From assembly GCF_014279975.1 (NCBI RefSeq), contig NZ_CP047936.1:1984001-2048000 (forward strand): a stretch of 64,000 nt of DNA, written 5' to 3'. The translations under genes and the position numbers were made by a program. Positions within the stretch are counted from its first letter, which is position 1; each line of letters opens with the position of its first letter. This document shows, piece by piece, positions 9,294-18,800 of this stretch. The DNA is from Synechococcus sp. BIOS-U3-1 (lineage in GTDB: Bacteria > Cyanobacteriota > Cyanobacteriia > PCC-6307 > Cyanobiaceae). Below the pieces are notes generated by a model that was given only the letters and a program-made list of their open reading frames with translations, ran no database searches and was not told the DNA's origin.

Positions 9294-10571
9294 GTGCTCG
9301 ATCAGCGTCTGGTGCGAGAGAACCCTGAGCTGATTGCTACTCAGCTGGGTCGCCGAGGACTGGATGTGGACCTCAGCTCCCTTCAGCAGATCGCCCATCA
9401 TCAAAGAAATCTCGAACAAGAGCGCAGCACTCTTCAAGCTGAGGGCAACCGCATCGGCAAGGAGGTGGGGCAACAGATCAAAGCCGGAGCCGATCCGAAA
9501 GGGGCTGAAGTCGCTGATCTACGTCAGCAGGGCAATGCCATCAAGCAGAAAGTCTCCGTTCTCGAGGACGAGGAGAAGCAGCTCGCCTCACGCTTGAAGG
9601 ATCAGCTGCTCATGCTTCCCAACCTTCCATCGGCAGACAGCCCTGATGGCAAGGATGAAAACGACAACATCGAGGTGCGCAGTTGGGGCGTCCCACGCCA
9701 ACAAGAAGGCCTGGAAGAGCATTGGGCGATCGCTGACCGTCTTGGCCTGCTGGACAGCGAACGATCCGTACGCATTGCCCAGAGCCGATTCGTGACCTTG
9801 TTTGGTCAGGGCGCTCGCCTGGAACGGGCTCTGATCAACTTCATGCTCGACCTTCATGGCAGCAAGGGCTACCGAGAGGTGCTGCCACCTGTGCTGGTGA
9901 ACAGCGCCAGTCTCACAGGATCAGGGCAACTGCCGAAGTTTGCCGAAGAGAGCTTCCGTTGCGCTGAGGACGATCTCTGGCTGACGCCCACCGCGGAGGT
10001 TCCCGTCACCTCTCTGCATCGCGACGAAATCATTCCGGGCGATCAGCTGCCTCTGAAATACGTGGCTTACAGCCCATGCTTTCGTAGAGAAGCGGGAAGC
10101 TATGGCCGGGACACCCGAGGGCTGATCCGCTTGCACCAATTCAACAAAGTGGAGCTCTACTGGTTCGTGCACCCCGAGCACTCAGCAGAAGCCCACTCGC
10201 AGATCACAGCGGATGCGGAGGCGGTTCTTCAGGCCCTTGAGCTCCCCTACCGGGTCCTGGAACTCTGCACGGGTGATTTGGGTTTTTCAGCGTCGCGCAC
10301 TTACGACCTCGAAGTGTGGCTCGCAGGGGCCGGTGCGTACCGGGAGATCTCTAGTTGCAGTGTTTGCGATGATTTCCAGGCACGGCGTTCTTCGATCCGC
10401 ACCAAGGAAGGGAAAGTGACCCGGCTGGTGCACACCCTCAATGGCAGTGGTCTGGCGATCGGCCGAACCATGGCAGCTCTGCTGGAAAACGGTCAGCAGT
10501 CGGATGGCAGTGTTTTGTTGCCCAAGGCACTGGTGCCTTACTTCGGTGGGGACAAAATCCAGCCAGAATGA
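9294..10571 (+). CDS. serS: Seryl-tRNA synthetase
   Basis: The 425-residue protein has the N-terminal antiparallel coiled-coil arm that grips tRNA-Ser (residues about 30-105) and a class II catalytic core. Motif 2 is FRREAGSYGRDTRGL followed by IRLHQFNKVEL, and motif 3 is LNGSGLAIGRTMAALLEN. Length and motif order are normal. The start is GTG (9294). It charges tRNA-Ser with serine. Confidence 0.96.
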   Translation: MLDQRLVRENPELIATQLGRRGLDVDLSSLQQIAHHQRNLEQERSTLQAEGNRIGKEVGQQIKAGADPKGAEVADLRQQGNAIKQKVSVLEDEEKQLASRLKDQLLMLPNLPSADSPDGKDENDNIEVRSWGVPRQQEGLEEHWAIADRLGLLDSERSVRIAQSRFVTLFGQGARLERALINFMLDLHGSKGYREVLPPVLVNSASLTGSGQLPKFAEESFRCAEDDLWLTPTAEVPVTSLHRDEIIPGDQLPLKYVAYSPCFRREAGSYGRDTRGLIRLHQFNKVELYWFVHPEHSAEAHSQITADAEAVLQALELPYRVLELCTGDLGFSASRTYDLEVWLAGAGAYREISSCSVCDDFQARRSSIRTKEGKVTRLVHTLNGSGLAIGRTMAALLENGQQSDGSVLLPKALVPYFGGDKIQPE

Positions 10572-10590
10572 AGGAACTGAAACGGGTTCC

Positions 10591-11673
10591 ATGAACGTTC
10601 TGGCCTCACTGCTGGCTCTGGGGCTGTTGATCGTCATTCATGAAGCGGGCCATTTTCTGGCTGCACGACTGCAGGGCATTCGTGTCAACGGCTTTTCTGT
10701 GGGCTTTGGACCAGCTCTGCTCAAAACCGAGCAGGGGGGTGTGACCTACGCCCTGAGATTGCTCCCTCTAGGTGGATTCGTTTCATTCCCGGAAGACGAC
10801 GAAGAGAGCGACATTCCCAAAGACGATCCGGATCTGCTGCGCAATCGGCCGATTCCACAGCAGATGCTGGTGATCAGTGCTGGCGTCCTCGCCAATCTGC
10901 TGCTGGCCTGGTTGGTTCTTGTGGGACACACCGCCACCACAGGAGTCCCTGGGGAAGCAGGACCAGGAGTGATGGTGATGAGCGTGCAGGGAGGTGAGCC
11001 GGCTGCTTTGTCCGGGCTAAAACCTGGCGATCGAATCCTGTCAATCGATGCGATTGATCTTGGCCGTGGAGAGCAGGCCGTCCAGGCCGCGGTGGATCCG
11101 ATTCGCAACAGCCCTGGCCTGCCGCTCACGCTGCAGGTGCTGCGCAACGATGTGCTCACACCTCTCCAGCTCACGCCTGCCGACCAGCAGGGTGTTGGTC
11201 GTATCGGCGCCCAGCTTCAGGAAGTCATCAGCGGCTCCACCCGACCAGTGCACTCACCGCTAGAAGCAGTCAGCGTGTCCAGCCAACAGTTCAGCGGGCT
11301 GTTCAGCCGAACAGTCTCGGGCTATGCAGGCTTATTCACCAATTTCGGCGCCACCGCTCAGCAGGTCTCAGGCCCGGTAAAGATTGTGGAAATGGGTGCA
11401 CAACTCTCAAGTCAGGGAGGGTCGGGTCTCGCGCTCTTTCTGGCGCTGATCTCCATCAACCTGGCAGTCCTCAACGCATTGCCACTGCCGCTGCTCGATG
11501 GCGGTCAGCTGGTGTTTCTACTGCTGGAGGGGCTACGCGGACGCCCACTACCGGAACGTTTTCAGCTGGCTGTGATGCAGTCCAGTCTGCTGTTAGTCCT
11601 CGGCCTCAGTGTGTTGCTGATCGTGCGTGACACCAGCCAACTTCCTGTGGTGCGTCAATTGATCGGCCAGTGA
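10591..11673 (+). CDS. rseP: RIP metalloprotease RseP/site-2 protease
   Basis: The 360-residue membrane protein has the zinc-binding HEAGH motif at residues 17-21 in the first helix, a PDZ domain near residues 125-205 ([12 protein letters not shown]) and the C-terminal [12 protein letters not shown] motif supplying the third zinc ligand. It performs intramembrane cleavage, releasing anti-sigma factors or clearing signal peptides. ATG 10591 is chosen because it places HEAGH at the usual distance; a longer in-frame start lies inside serS. Confidence 0.93.
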   Translation: MNVLASLLALGLLIVIHEAGHFLAARLQGIRVNGFSVGFGPALLKTEQGGVTYALRLLPLGGFVSFPEDDEESDIPKDDPDLLRNRPIPQQMLVISAGVLANLLLAWLVLVGHTATTGVPGEAGPGVMVMSVQGGEPAALSGLKPGDRILSIDAIDLGRGEQAVQAAVDPIRNSPGLPLTLQVLRNDVLTPLQLTPADQQGVGRIGAQLQEVISGSTRPVHSPLEAVSVSSQQFSGLFSRTVSGYAGLFTNFGATAQQVSGPVKIVEMGAQLSSQGGSGLALFLALISINLAVLNALPLPLLDGGQLVFLLLEGLRGRPLPERFQLAVMQSSLLLVLGLSVLLIVRDTSQLPVVRQLIGQ

Positions 11674-11716
11674 AACTGTATGGTTACCCATTGAACCGCT
11701 CCTTTTCACTCGCTGC

Positions 11717-12019
11717 ATGGCCAAGAAGTCGATGATCGCCCGCGATGCGAAGCGCAAGAAAATGGTTGAGCGCTTCTCAGCCAAGCGGACTGCCCTGATG
11801 GCCGCCTTCAACGCAGCGGATGGCCCCATGGAACGGCTTGAGATCCACCGCAAGATCCAGGCACTACCACGCAACAGTGCCCCTACACGCATGCGCAACC
11901 GCTGCTGGGCCACAGGTAAACCCAGAGGGGTTTACCGCGACTTCGGCCTCTGCCGCAATCAACTTCGTGAACGCGCCCACAAGGGCGAACTCCCAGGTGT
12001 CGTGAAGTCCAGCTGGTGA
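11717..12019 (+). CDS. rpsN: 30S ribosomal protein S14
   Basis: The 100-residue basic protein begins [20 protein letters not shown] and carries the typical C-terminal [24 protein letters not shown] segment. It is the zinc-independent S14 type: it lacks the CxxC zinc pairs of the short form. It is a small-subunit protein. A strong terminator follows at 12055. Confidence 0.96.
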   Translation: MAKKSMIARDAKRKKMVERFSAKRTALMAAFNAADGPMERLEIHRKIQALPRNSAPTRMRNRCWATGKPRGVYRDFGLCRNQLRERAHKGELPGVVKSSW

Positions 12020-12054
12020 TTTGTCCAGAGTCTGCTCAGAATTGATGCAGTTGA

Positions 12055-12080
12055 GGAGGTGTTTGAACACCTCCTTTTTT
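12055..12080 (+). terminator. Rho-independent terminator after rpsN
   Basis: A 9-bp perfect stem (GGAGGTGTT / AACACCTCC) with a 2-nt loop is followed by six T. It lies 35 bp after the rpsN stop and separates it from pnp. Confidence 0.9.
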
Positions 12081-12179
12081 GATGGATGTCACACACCGAA
12101 TCGAATTGGAATCAGTGGGATTGACGTTTCAATCCTGTGAAGTGCCAGAATAAAGATTGACAGAAAGACATAAACAACA

Positions 12180-14345
12180 GTGCAAGGTCAGACACAGTCG
12201 ATCTCCTTTGACGGTCGGGAGATTCGGTTGACCACGGGGCGGTATGCCCCCCAGGCCGGTGGCTCGGTGATGATCGAATGCGGTGACACTTCGGTGCTCG
12301 TCACAGCCACCCGATCCAAAGGGCGCGAAGGCATCGATTTCCTTCCCCTCATCTGCGACTACGAAGAGCGCCTTTATGCAGCAGGGCGCATTCCAGGAAG
12401 TTTCATGCGCCGTGAGGGAAGACCTCCCGAGCGAGCAACACTGATTTGCCGTTTGATTGACAGGCCGATGCGGCCTCTCTTTCCCAGCTGGATGAGAGAC
12501 GACATCCAAATCGTGGCCACATGCATGTCTCTCGACGAGCGCGTTCCTGCCGATGTGCTTTCGGTGACTGGAGCCTCGATGGCGACACTGTTGGCGGGCA
12601 TCCCTTTCCAAGGCCCGATGGCAGCGGTGAGGGTTGGGCTACTAGGCGACGACTTCGTGCTCAACCCCAGCTTCCGAGAGATCGAACGGGGAGACCTCGA
12701 CCTGGTCGTTGCTGGTACCCCCGATGGTGTGGTGATGGTTGAGGCAGGTGCAAACCAGCTTCCTGAAGGGGATGTGATTGAAGCCATCGACTTCGGATAT
12801 GAGGCGGTCTGTGAGCTCATCAAGGCTCAGGAATCCATCCTCAAAGAAGCTGGAATCGAGCAGGTCAAACCTGAAGCTCCAAGCACAGACACAACACTGC
12901 CGGTTTATCTCGAGAAAGCTTGCAGTAAATCGATTGGCGATGTCCTCAGCCAGTTCGATCAGAGCAAGGCCGAGCGTGACGAAAAGCTCGATGCGATCCG
13001 TGATCAAACCGCTGAAACCATCGCTGGTCTGAAAGACACAGACCCCGTTCGAGAGCTGGTTTCAGGCAACGGCAAAGCACTGCCAACCAGCTTCAAAGCT
13101 CTGACGAAAAAGCTGATGCGACAGCAGATCGTGAAGGACGGCAAACGTGTTGACGGCAGAACTCTCGATCAAGTGCGTCCGATCAGCGCTGCGGCCGGCG
13201 TGCTGCCCAAACGAGTTCACGGCTCTGGTCTGTTCCAGCGCGGCCTCACACAAGTGCTGTCGACCGCAACCCTCGGCACACCCAGCGATGCCCAGGAGAT
13301 GGACGATCTCAACCCCAACAGTGAGAAGACCTACCTCCATCACTACAACTTCCCTCCTTACTCGGTTGCCGAGACCAAGCCGATGCGGTCCCCTGGCAGG
13401 CGAGAAATCGGCCATGGAGCGCTCGCAGAACGCGCCATTTTGCCTGTGCTGCCAGCAAAAGACACCTTCCCGTACGTGGTGAGGGTAGTGAGCGAGGTTC
13501 TCAGCTCCAATGGCTCAACCTCAATGGGTTCAGTGTGCGGCAGCACCCTTGCCCTGATGGACGCCGGTGTGCCGTTGAAAGCACCCGTCAGCGGCGCCGC
13601 CATGGGTCTAATTAAAGAGGGCAAGGAAGTTCGCATCCTCACCGACATTCAGGGCATCGAGGACTTCCTTGGTGACATGGATTTCAAAGTGGCGGGTACC
13701 GACAAGGGCATCACTGCCCTGCAGATGGACATGAAGATCACCGGCCTGGAGATCAAGACCATTGCCGAGGCGATCAATCAGGCCCGTCCTGCCCGTCTCC
13801 ACATCCTCGAAAAGATGCTGGAAGCGATTGATGCCCCCCGTGATGGCATGTCACCCCATGCCCCGCGCCTGCTCAGCTTCCGCATCGACCCGGAACTGAT
13901 CGGCACCGTGATCGGTCCGGGTGGCCGCACCATCAAGGGAATCACCGAACGCACCAACACCAAGATCGACATCGAAGACAGCGGCATTGTCACCATCGCG
14001 TCCCATGACGGAGCGGCGGCTGATGAAGCTCAGAAAATCATCGAAGGTCTCACCCGCAAGGTGAATGAGGGCGAGGTGTTCAGTGGTTCTATTACCCGCA
14101 TCATTCCGATCGGCGCCTTTGTGGAGATCCTTCCTGGCAAAGAGGGCATGATCCACATCTCCCAGCTGTCAGAAGCTCGGGTCGAGAAGGTGGAGGACGT
14201 GGTGAAGGTGGGTGACGAGGTCACCGTTCGCGTCCGCGAGATCGACAACCGCGGCCGTATCAATCTGACGCTACGCGGTGTGCCCCAAAACGGGGAAGAG
14301 ATTGAGCCCGAACCTGCCCCCACACCCGTTGCGCCCCTCTCCTGA
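12180..14345 (+). CDS. pnp: Polyribonucleotide nucleotidyltransferase (PNPase)
   Basis: The 721-residue enzyme has two RNase PH domains joined by a helical domain, a KH domain ([15 protein letters not shown], residues about 575-590) and an S1 domain ([18 protein letters not shown], then GMIHISQL) near the C-terminus. It degrades RNA phosphorolytically from the 3' end; in cyanobacteria it also synthesises RNA tails. The start is GTG at 12180, just before [11 protein letters not shown]. The length is normal for the family. Confidence 0.96.
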   Translation: MQGQTQSISFDGREIRLTTGRYAPQAGGSVMIECGDTSVLVTATRSKGREGIDFLPLICDYEERLYAAGRIPGSFMRREGRPPERATLICRLIDRPMRPLFPSWMRDDIQIVATCMSLDERVPADVLSVTGASMATLLAGIPFQGPMAAVRVGLLGDDFVLNPSFREIERGDLDLVVAGTPDGVVMVEAGANQLPEGDVIEAIDFGYEAVCELIKAQESILKEAGIEQVKPEAPSTDTTLPVYLEKACSKSIGDVLSQFDQSKAERDEKLDAIRDQTAETIAGLKDTDPVRELVSGNGKALPTSFKALTKKLMRQQIVKDGKRVDGRTLDQVRPISAAAGVLPKRVHGSGLFQRGLTQVLSTATLGTPSDAQEMDDLNPNSEKTYLHHYNFPPYSVAETKPMRSPGRREIGHGALAERAILPVLPAKDTFPYVVRVVSEVLSSNGSTSMGSVCGSTLALMDAGVPLKAPVSGAAMGLIKEGKEVRILTDIQGIEDFLGDMDFKVAGTDKGITALQMDMKITGLEIKTIAEAINQARPARLHILEKMLEAIDAPRDGMSPHAPRLLSFRIDPELIGTVIGPGGRTIKGITERTNTKIDIEDSGIVTIASHDGAAADEAQKIIEGLTRKVNEGEVFSGSITRIIPIGAFVEILPGKEGMIHISQLSEARVEKVEDVVKVGDEVTVRVREIDNRGRINLTLRGVPQNGEEIEPEPAPTPVAPLS

Positions 14346-14354
14346 GGTCTCGAT

Positions 14355-15272
14355 TCAGACCTGAAAATCTGGATCAATTCTCTCCATAGCCCGTGCCGCT
14401 CGCTTCTCAAGCGCGGCATGGGCTTTTCCATTGCTAGCGATCAGACAACCTGCCTGACGTACGTCTCCGGTGTTGTAAGTGAGCGGACGACCATCCGCAT
14501 GAGTGAAGGCACCACCAGCCGCTAGTAATACAGCCTCAGGGGCTGCCATATCCCAGTCTTTGGGAGCAGTCTTGCCCGACAACGAGATGTAGAGATCGGT
14601 CTCACCACGCAAAATGGTGGCCACCTTGCAGCCCACACTGCCCACAGCCTTGGAGCCGGCGAGGGGAAGAGCCGCGATCAGTTGTTCCAGGCGAGCATCC
14701 CGATGACTGCGGCTCGCCACCATGATCAGTTCTCCCTCTGCAGAGCGGTCGCTGAAGCGAACGGGGCTGCTCTTGCCGCTGCGGTTTTCGCACCAGCTGC
14801 CATCACCCACCAGGCCAAACCAGAGCTCATCAGCCTCGGGAAGCAACACCACTCCCAGTACAGGACGCTGACCCTGCACAAGCGCCAAATGCACCGCGTA
14901 TTCACCGGTGCCTTGCAAAAAATCCTTGGTGCCATCGAGAGGATCCAGAATCCAGAGCCATTCGGCCGGCAAAGGCTCCCCAGCAGTGAGCTGCTCCTTA
15001 GCCGTCTCCTCGCTCAGCAAGGTCCAGCCAGCATCAGGGAACGCTGAACCCAGACCATCGAGCAACCATTGATTCACGGCCAGATCCGCGGCAGACACTG
15101 GCCCCTCTCCACCATTGTCAACACTTAGAGCTCGGGAAAAACCATGGGGAGGCTGCTCACCGCGGGTATAAGCCCGCAAAATATCGGCGGCTCCCCAGCA
15201 CAGAGGGCGCAGTGTCTCGAGAAGGCTGTCCTGACTGATGCCAGCGGGCAGATTCATCGCAGTCGGCATCAT
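14355..15272 (-). CDS. cysQ: CysQ-like 3'(2'),5'-bisphosphate nucleotidase
   Basis: The 305-residue protein belongs to the inositol monophosphatase/CysQ superfamily. It has the metal-binding motif WILDPLDGTKDFLQGTGEYA and the second motif DWDMAAPEAVLLAAGG. It probably removes the 3' phosphate of PAP/PAPS from sulfate assimilation. The start is taken at the tandem ATG (15272); MNLPAG at 15257 is an alternative. Only about 24 bp separates it from the divergent rsmI, so the promoters must overlap the coding starts. It converges on pnp. Confidence 0.88.
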   Translation of the reverse strand: MMPTAMNLPAGISQDSLLETLRPLCWGAADILRAYTRGEQPPHGFSRALSVDNGGEGPVSAADLAVNQWLLDGLGSAFPDAGWTLLSEETAKEQLTAGEPLPAEWLWILDPLDGTKDFLQGTGEYAVHLALVQGQRPVLGVVLLPEADELWFGLVGDGSWCENRSGKSSPVRFSDRSAEGELIMVASRSHRDARLEQLIAALPLAGSKAVGSVGCKVATILRGETDLYISLSGKTAPKDWDMAAPEAVLLAAGGAFTHADGRPLTYNTGDVRQAGCLIASNGKAHAALEKRAARAMERIDPDFQV

Positions 15273-15295
15273 GGAGTGATCTGGGCGGAGCCATT

Positions 15296-16162
15296 GTGAA
15301 GCAACGCGCCGAACCGGAAGCTGGTGTTCTTTATCTAGTGGGTACGCCGATCGGAAATTTGGGCGACCTCTCACCGAGAGCACGGGCCCTGCTGGTTGCT
15401 GTAGACACAATCGCCTGCGAAGACACCCGACACAGCGGCCAACTGCTCACTGCTCTGGGATCGAAAGCACGACGCTGCAGCTTCCATCAGCACAACATGT
15501 ACGGGCGCATCCCCCAACTGCTGAACGATCTCAGTAACGGTCACAGCATTGCTGTGATCAGTGATGCCGGACTGCCTGGGATCAGTGACCCCGGAGAAGA
15601 GCTCGTCGCTGCAGCACGACAAGCAGGCCATGCCGTGATCTGCATCCCCGGGCCCTGCGCCGCCACGACAGCACTGATCAGCAGCGGTCTGCCGAGTGGC
15701 CGCTTCTGCTTTGAAGGGTTTCTACCGAGCAGGGGGCGCGAGCGGCGTAATCGGTTGGCAGCAGTGGTCGCAGAAGAACGCACGACGGTGCTGTACGAAG
15801 CTCCTCATCGACTGGTGAAACTGCTGGAAGAGCTGCAGGAACTCTGTGGTGATCAACGCGCCCTACAGGTGACACGTGAGCTGACCAAGCGTCACGAACA
15901 GCAGGTGGGGCCAAACGTGATCGCTGGCTTGACCCATTTCAAGGAGCATCCTCCCCAAGGTGAATTCACCCTGGTTCTGGGTGGGGCGCCACAAGAAAAG
16001 TCCATCACCATGAACGACGAACAGTGCCGTCAGCAACTCGCAGCACTGATCAAACAGGGTATGAAGCCCGGCGATGCAGCAAAGGATCTGGCCAGAAGCG
16101 CCGGACGGTCCCGGCGAGAGCTCTACGCACTACTGCATGAAGAGCAGAACCAGGCAGACTGA
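15296..16162 (+). CDS. rsmI: 16S rRNA 2'-O-methyltransferase RsmI
   Basis: The 288-residue protein has the tetrapyrrole-methylase fold signatures of RsmI (YraL): LYLVGTPIGNLGDLSPRA near the N-terminus, CEDTRHS, SDAGLPGISDPG and GRFCFEGFLP. It methylates the ribose of C1402 in 16S rRNA. The start is GTG. It is divergent from cysQ and is followed by a small membrane protein gene. Confidence 0.94.
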   Translation: MKQRAEPEAGVLYLVGTPIGNLGDLSPRARALLVAVDTIACEDTRHSGQLLTALGSKARRCSFHQHNMYGRIPQLLNDLSNGHSIAVISDAGLPGISDPGEELVAAARQAGHAVICIPGPCAATTALISSGLPSGRFCFEGFLPSRGRERRNRLAAVVAEERTTVLYEAPHRLVKLLEELQELCGDQRALQVTRELTKRHEQQVGPNVIAGLTHFKEHPPQGEFTLVLGGAPQEKSITMNDEQCRQQLAALIKQGMKPGDAAKDLARSAGRSRRELYALLHEEQNQAD

Positions 16163-16186
16163 ACAAAGCCTGACGGAAACCGCGGC

Positions 16187-16414
16187 ATGTTGCTGCGCTT
16201 AAGACTGCTGCTAATCACTTTGGGTGGCAGTGCCGCTTTACTTGTGGTGCTCTGCCTTGGAGCGCAGAACCTCAGTGACCGCTACAAGCTGAAACTGGGC
16301 CTGGGCACGACAGCACCACTCCCTGCTGGGTTCATTGTTGGCGTCAGCACTGTGCTGGGAGTGATCAGCGGTGGCAGCCTCGCGGTGGTCTTGATCCCCA
16401 ACTCACAACGGTGA
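16187..16414 (+). CDS. Small two-helix membrane protein
   Basis: The 75-residue product has two hydrophobic helices (residues about 5-28 and 46-70) joined by a short polar loop, KLKLGLGTTAPLPAG. Layout and size recall LapA-type inner membrane proteins, but no family is assigned. It lies 25 bp after rsmI and ends head to head with the HTH gene on the other strand. Confidence 0.75.
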   Translation: MLLRLRLLLITLGGSAALLVVLCLGAQNLSDRYKLKLGLGTTAPLPAGFIVGVSTVLGVISGGSLAVVLIPNSQR

Positions 16415-16415
16415 A

Positions 16416-17189
16416 TCAGTTGTCGAGGGAATACAGGGCGCCTTCAAGCACGAGGCGAGTGATTCCTCTGGCAAGCAGATGGCGAGACGTGCTCTCAAAA
16501 ACCTTGGTATCGGGAACCTTGATCACACGCTGACTACGGCCGCACTGACGTTTTGCAGAACGAGGGCTGGAGTACAGGCACAAGGCCTGGCGCACAAGCT
16601 CTTCCGGATTCAGAACACCCAGTTCAGGGAACTCACTGAGCGGCCTTGGATCCAGCTCAACGGTCTTGTCCACCAGCATGTACACACTGTCGGGGAGCAC
16701 ACCGGCCGCGAAGGGTCGACAGCTGACCTGCTCCCGACTCACCTGCGGCAGATCAACAGGCAGAACGGCAATTTCTTGAAAGACGTCGTCCGATGGCAAG
16801 TCGAAGGCTTCGTCATCACCGACATCATCAGCATCCTCAGCGCCGAAGTCATCGGCATCGTCGAGGGCAAGGGTTGCGCTGCCATCGTCTTCAACCGACT
16901 CTGACTGGTCAGAATCAAGGAGCTGCTCAGCGGCTTGCCCAGGATCCGCTCCCGTTTCAGGCAGATCATTGGCTTCGAGGGGATCAGCCTGAGGCGTAAT
17001 TGTTGCAGCGCGAGCTCGTGCTGACTTGAGCGCGTCGTACTCCTCCGGAGACAACAGGGTGCGGACCGTGCGGCTAACGGTGTTGGCGCTACATCCGTAA
17101 GCATCAGCCAGAGCGGCGCTGGACTCGCCGGCGCGATAACGGACCAAAAGCTCCTGCTTTTGACTGTCAGTAAGCCGGCTTAGTGCCAT
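16416..17189 (-). CDS. HTH protein with acidic middle region
   Basis: The 257-residue protein starts with a homeodomain/transposase-like helix-turn-helix (residues about 1-50: SQKQELLVRYRAGESSAALA then YGCSANTVSRTVRTLL). A long Asp/Glu-rich linker follows (residues about 70-145), then a folded C-terminal part with many basic residues (RSAKRQCGRSQRVIKVP). ATG 17189 puts the HTH at the N-terminus. It is probably a DNA-binding regulator; its targets are unknown. It directly borders tRNA-Arg. Confidence 0.82.
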   Translation of the reverse strand: MALSRLTDSQKQELLVRYRAGESSAALADAYGCSANTVSRTVRTLLSPEEYDALKSARARAATITPQADPLEANDLPETGADPGQAAEQLLDSDQSESVEDDGSATLALDDADDFGAEDADDVGDDEAFDLPSDDVFQEIAVLPVDLPQVSREQVSCRPFAAGVLPDSVYMLVDKTVELDPRPLSEFPELGVLNPEELVRQALCLYSSPRSAKRQCGRSQRVIKVPDTKVFESTSRHLLARGITRLVLEGALYSLDN

Positions 17190-17256
17190 CGAGCAATTTG
17201 AGCAGCCTCCAACTTTAGATGCAGCAGCTTGGCTTGACTGCAAGAATGCCGGCCAT

Positions 17257-17330
17257 GCTCCCTTAGCTCAGCTGGATAGAGCAACTGCCTTCTAAGCAGT
17301 CGGTCGATGGTTCGAATCCATCAGGGGGCG
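17257..17330 (+). tRNA. tRNA-Arg (anticodon UCU)
   Basis: A full cloverleaf is visible. The acceptor stem is GCTCCCT/AGGGGGC with one G-U pair, the D-arm stem GCTC/GAGC, the anticodon stem ACTGC/GCAGT with loop CTTCTAA giving anticodon TCT, and the T-arm GATGG/CCATC with TTCGAAT. CCA is not encoded. It decodes AGA. Its 3' half is repeated downstream, so it is probably the island's integration site. Confidence 0.96.
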
Positions 17331-17488
17331 TTGAGTAGTCGCTATCGATCTCCCGACAAAACAACCTCACACCAACCACGCCCCGCCAAGTGCGGGGCTT
17401 TTTGCTGTCTGGTTACCCGCGTCAATTCGGCTCACCAGAGTTTCACCAGAACTTCGCGGTTTCTGCACCAGAGCTGTGCAGGGGGGTT
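17285..17488 (+). repeat. tRNA-Arg att-like repeat, copy 1
   Basis: From the tRNA anticodon arm through the tRNA terminator and the following CACCAGA-rich segment, about 200 bp is repeated nearly identically 1,806 bp downstream. This is the expected attL-type junction of an element that entered the tRNA 3' end. Confidence 0.85.
17379..17404 (+). terminator. Terminator of tRNA-Arg
   Basis: CCCCGC / GCGGGG stem with a CAAGT loop and a T-rich tail, 50 bp after the tRNA. The same core hairpin recurs many times in the island. Confidence 0.85.
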
Positions 17489-17545
17489 CACCAGTAGGGC
17501 TGTGACCTTGAAGGAGTCGAAGGGGCAGCACCCCCACTCACCCAG
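17438..17545 (+). repeat. Upstream module R2, copy 1
   Basis: This roughly 105-bp stretch has repeated TTCACCAGA-like words, then GGGCTGTGACCTTGAAGGAGTC and a GGGGCAGCACCCCC hairpin. Close copies precede the genes at 19375 and 21690. It probably supplies transcription or translation signals to the small gene that follows. Confidence 0.75.
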
Positions 17546-17556
17546 TCGAGCCAGCC

Positions 17557-17730
17557 ATGTCTATCAAGTCACTCTTCATCTACACCCTTTTCCTAACGAT
17601 CGGACTTGGCTCACTCGCGCATGCAGAATCCCAGTTGATCGAGCAGCGACTTCAGGAGTCCGCTCAAACCGAGGAGTTGGCCAATCGCATCAGCTATGCG
17701 CCCGGCCATTGGGGACGCTTGACTGTCTGA
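17557..17730 (+). CDS. Small secreted protein, unknown function
   Basis: This 57-codon gene encodes a signal peptide (MSIKSLFIYTLFLTIGLGSL, cleavage likely after AHA) and a mature part of about 34 residues (ESQLIEQRLQESAQTEELAN onward) predicted to be an amphipathic helix. It follows module R2 at normal gene spacing. No family is recognised. It could be a secreted peptide or the N-terminal remnant of a larger protein. Confidence 0.55.
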   Translation: MSIKSLFIYTLFLTIGLGSLAHAESQLIEQRLQESAQTEELANRISYAPGHWGRLTV

Positions 17731-17827
17731 TGCGGATTCACCACCCGGATCAAACCGGGTCACCACCTAGGCGGGCATCACTTCCAGCCTGTCTTCTTCA
17801 TAATCTCCCAGACTTCGATGAGGTCAA

Positions 17828-18241
17828 TCACTTTGGTCTTACTGAAAAATCGACGTCATGTTCAGAAAGTATATCCAACAGCTTTTTATCATTGATCAAC
17901 TCCACATAAGCCCGTCGTCCATCAGTTAATACCACCTGTGCATTTCCACGGCTAAATGGAATTAAAGCCCTGCTGACGCGCCTTTTTTCAACCAAATCAA
18001 CAAAGTTATCGTAACTAAGTTCGAGTATTGGCCTGCCCTCGGGAAGTGTTGGTGTTGGAGCATTCCAAACCAATTTGATGTTCTCAATCCAGGTCCCAAA
18101 TGCTTTTGGGTCTTGAAATAAAATAGTGCGCTGAAGTGTGTTTAGCATTGCAGCTGCCAATAAAATAAGGAAAAGGAGGCCAAGAGCAATCGACTGTTGC
18201 ATATTTTTGATTTTTGCTAATAGGCGTTGTCTTAATATCAT
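17828..18241 (-). CDS. Stand-alone FtsH extracellular-domain-like protein
   Basis: The 137-residue protein has one N-terminal membrane helix (SIALGLLFLILLAAAML) and then a domain resembling the FtsH N-terminal periplasmic (FtsH_ext) domain: ELSYDNFVDLVEKRRVSRAL, VVLTDGRRAYVELINDKKLL, then EHDVDFSV. No AAA or protease domain follows, so it cannot be a protease. It might sit in or modulate FtsH hexamers. An internal ATG at 18202 is an alternative start. It lies alone in the first part of the island. Confidence 0.78.
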   Translation of the reverse strand: MILRQRLLAKIKNMQQSIALGLLFLILLAAAMLNTLQRTILFQDPKAFGTWIENIKLVWNAPTPTLPEGRPILELSYDNFVDLVEKRRVSRALIPFSRGNAQVVLTDGRRAYVELINDKKLLDILSEHDVDFSVRPK

Positions 18242-18269
18242 TCAAACATCATTATCACTTAGCCGCGTA

Positions 18270-18400
18270 TCACTTCCAGTCGCCTGACTTCTGCATCGTT
18301 TCCCAGGCTTCGATCGCGTTGTGGCGAAGCATGCGTCTGATGACAGGTTAACCAATGCCGCGAAGCGGTCGGGTCTCGACGATGACCCACTGAGCGTTCT
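18270..18400 (-). pseudogene. DUF1651-like gene, C-terminal half (broken)
   Basis: The minus strand encodes VIVETRPLRGIG, a TAA stop, then PVIRRMLRHNAIEAWETMQK, closely matching the C-terminal half of the intact gene at 30008-30271. With the N-terminal half at 18592-18747 it looks like one gene split by about 200 bp that carries a double-glycine peptide gene. Confidence 0.7.
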
Positions 18401-18408
18401 CGGGCATC

Positions 18409-18558
18409 TCAGGCCCGATCCTCATGTCCGCTGTACATGGGTATTGCGATGGCTGCTAAGTCCACCCCGCCGGAGACGCCTTCCAACTCTTCATCAGTCA
18501 GCTCTTCCTTGACGGGCTCTTGCTTGGCGTCCTGCTTCTTGTCTTGCTCTTCAGGCAT
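18409..18558 (-). CDS. Short double-glycine leader peptide
   Basis: The 49-residue product has a highly charged leader (MPEEQDKKQDAKQEP) and the Nif11/bacteriocin-type cleavage motif EELTDEELEGVSGG, followed by an 18-residue core VDLAAIAIPMYSGHEDRA without Cys. A GGAGA ribosome binding site lies 7 nt before the ATG. The leader end is nearly the same as in the Nif11 genes at 20632-23092, but the leader is half length. It probably encodes a secreted peptide cut by a C39 peptidase. It sits between two halves of a DUF1651-like gene. Confidence 0.7.
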   Translation of the reverse strand: MPEEQDKKQDAKQEPVKEELTDEELEGVSGGVDLAAIAIPMYSGHEDRA

Positions 18559-18591
18559 CAGATTCTCCAGGACGTCCCCCAGAGGTAGCAG

Positions 18592-18747
18592 CTATCTCGG
18601 GTCCGTAGGAACGAGCTTCCACTTGGCATGCACCGTGGGCGAATCATTTGTGAAGCTGCAGACCTTCCCCTGCTGATCATTCAGCAACCAGCCGACACCC
18701 CTCTTTGGTGGGTGCCGTTCAACCTGTGGTCGGTCCTTGTTCGGCAT
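18592..18747 (-). pseudogene. DUF1651-like gene, N-terminal half
   Basis: The frame reads MPNKDRPQVERHPPKRGVGW, then LLNDQQGKVCSFTND and HAKWK, matching the first half of the intact paralogue at 30008-30271, before running into an unrelated tail and a stop. The matching C-terminal half lies at 18270-18400. Confidence 0.7.
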
Positions 18748-18800
18748 CGGTGGAGTCTGGCCACCATTCGAATCAGACTGGCGGCTGATTGATCCGCTGC

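Noticed and set aside
17307-17909. 200-codon plus-strand frame starting inside tRNA-Arg
   Set aside because: It begins within the tRNA and reads through a terminator and repeat; the same false start is repeated at 19113 in the duplicated copy.
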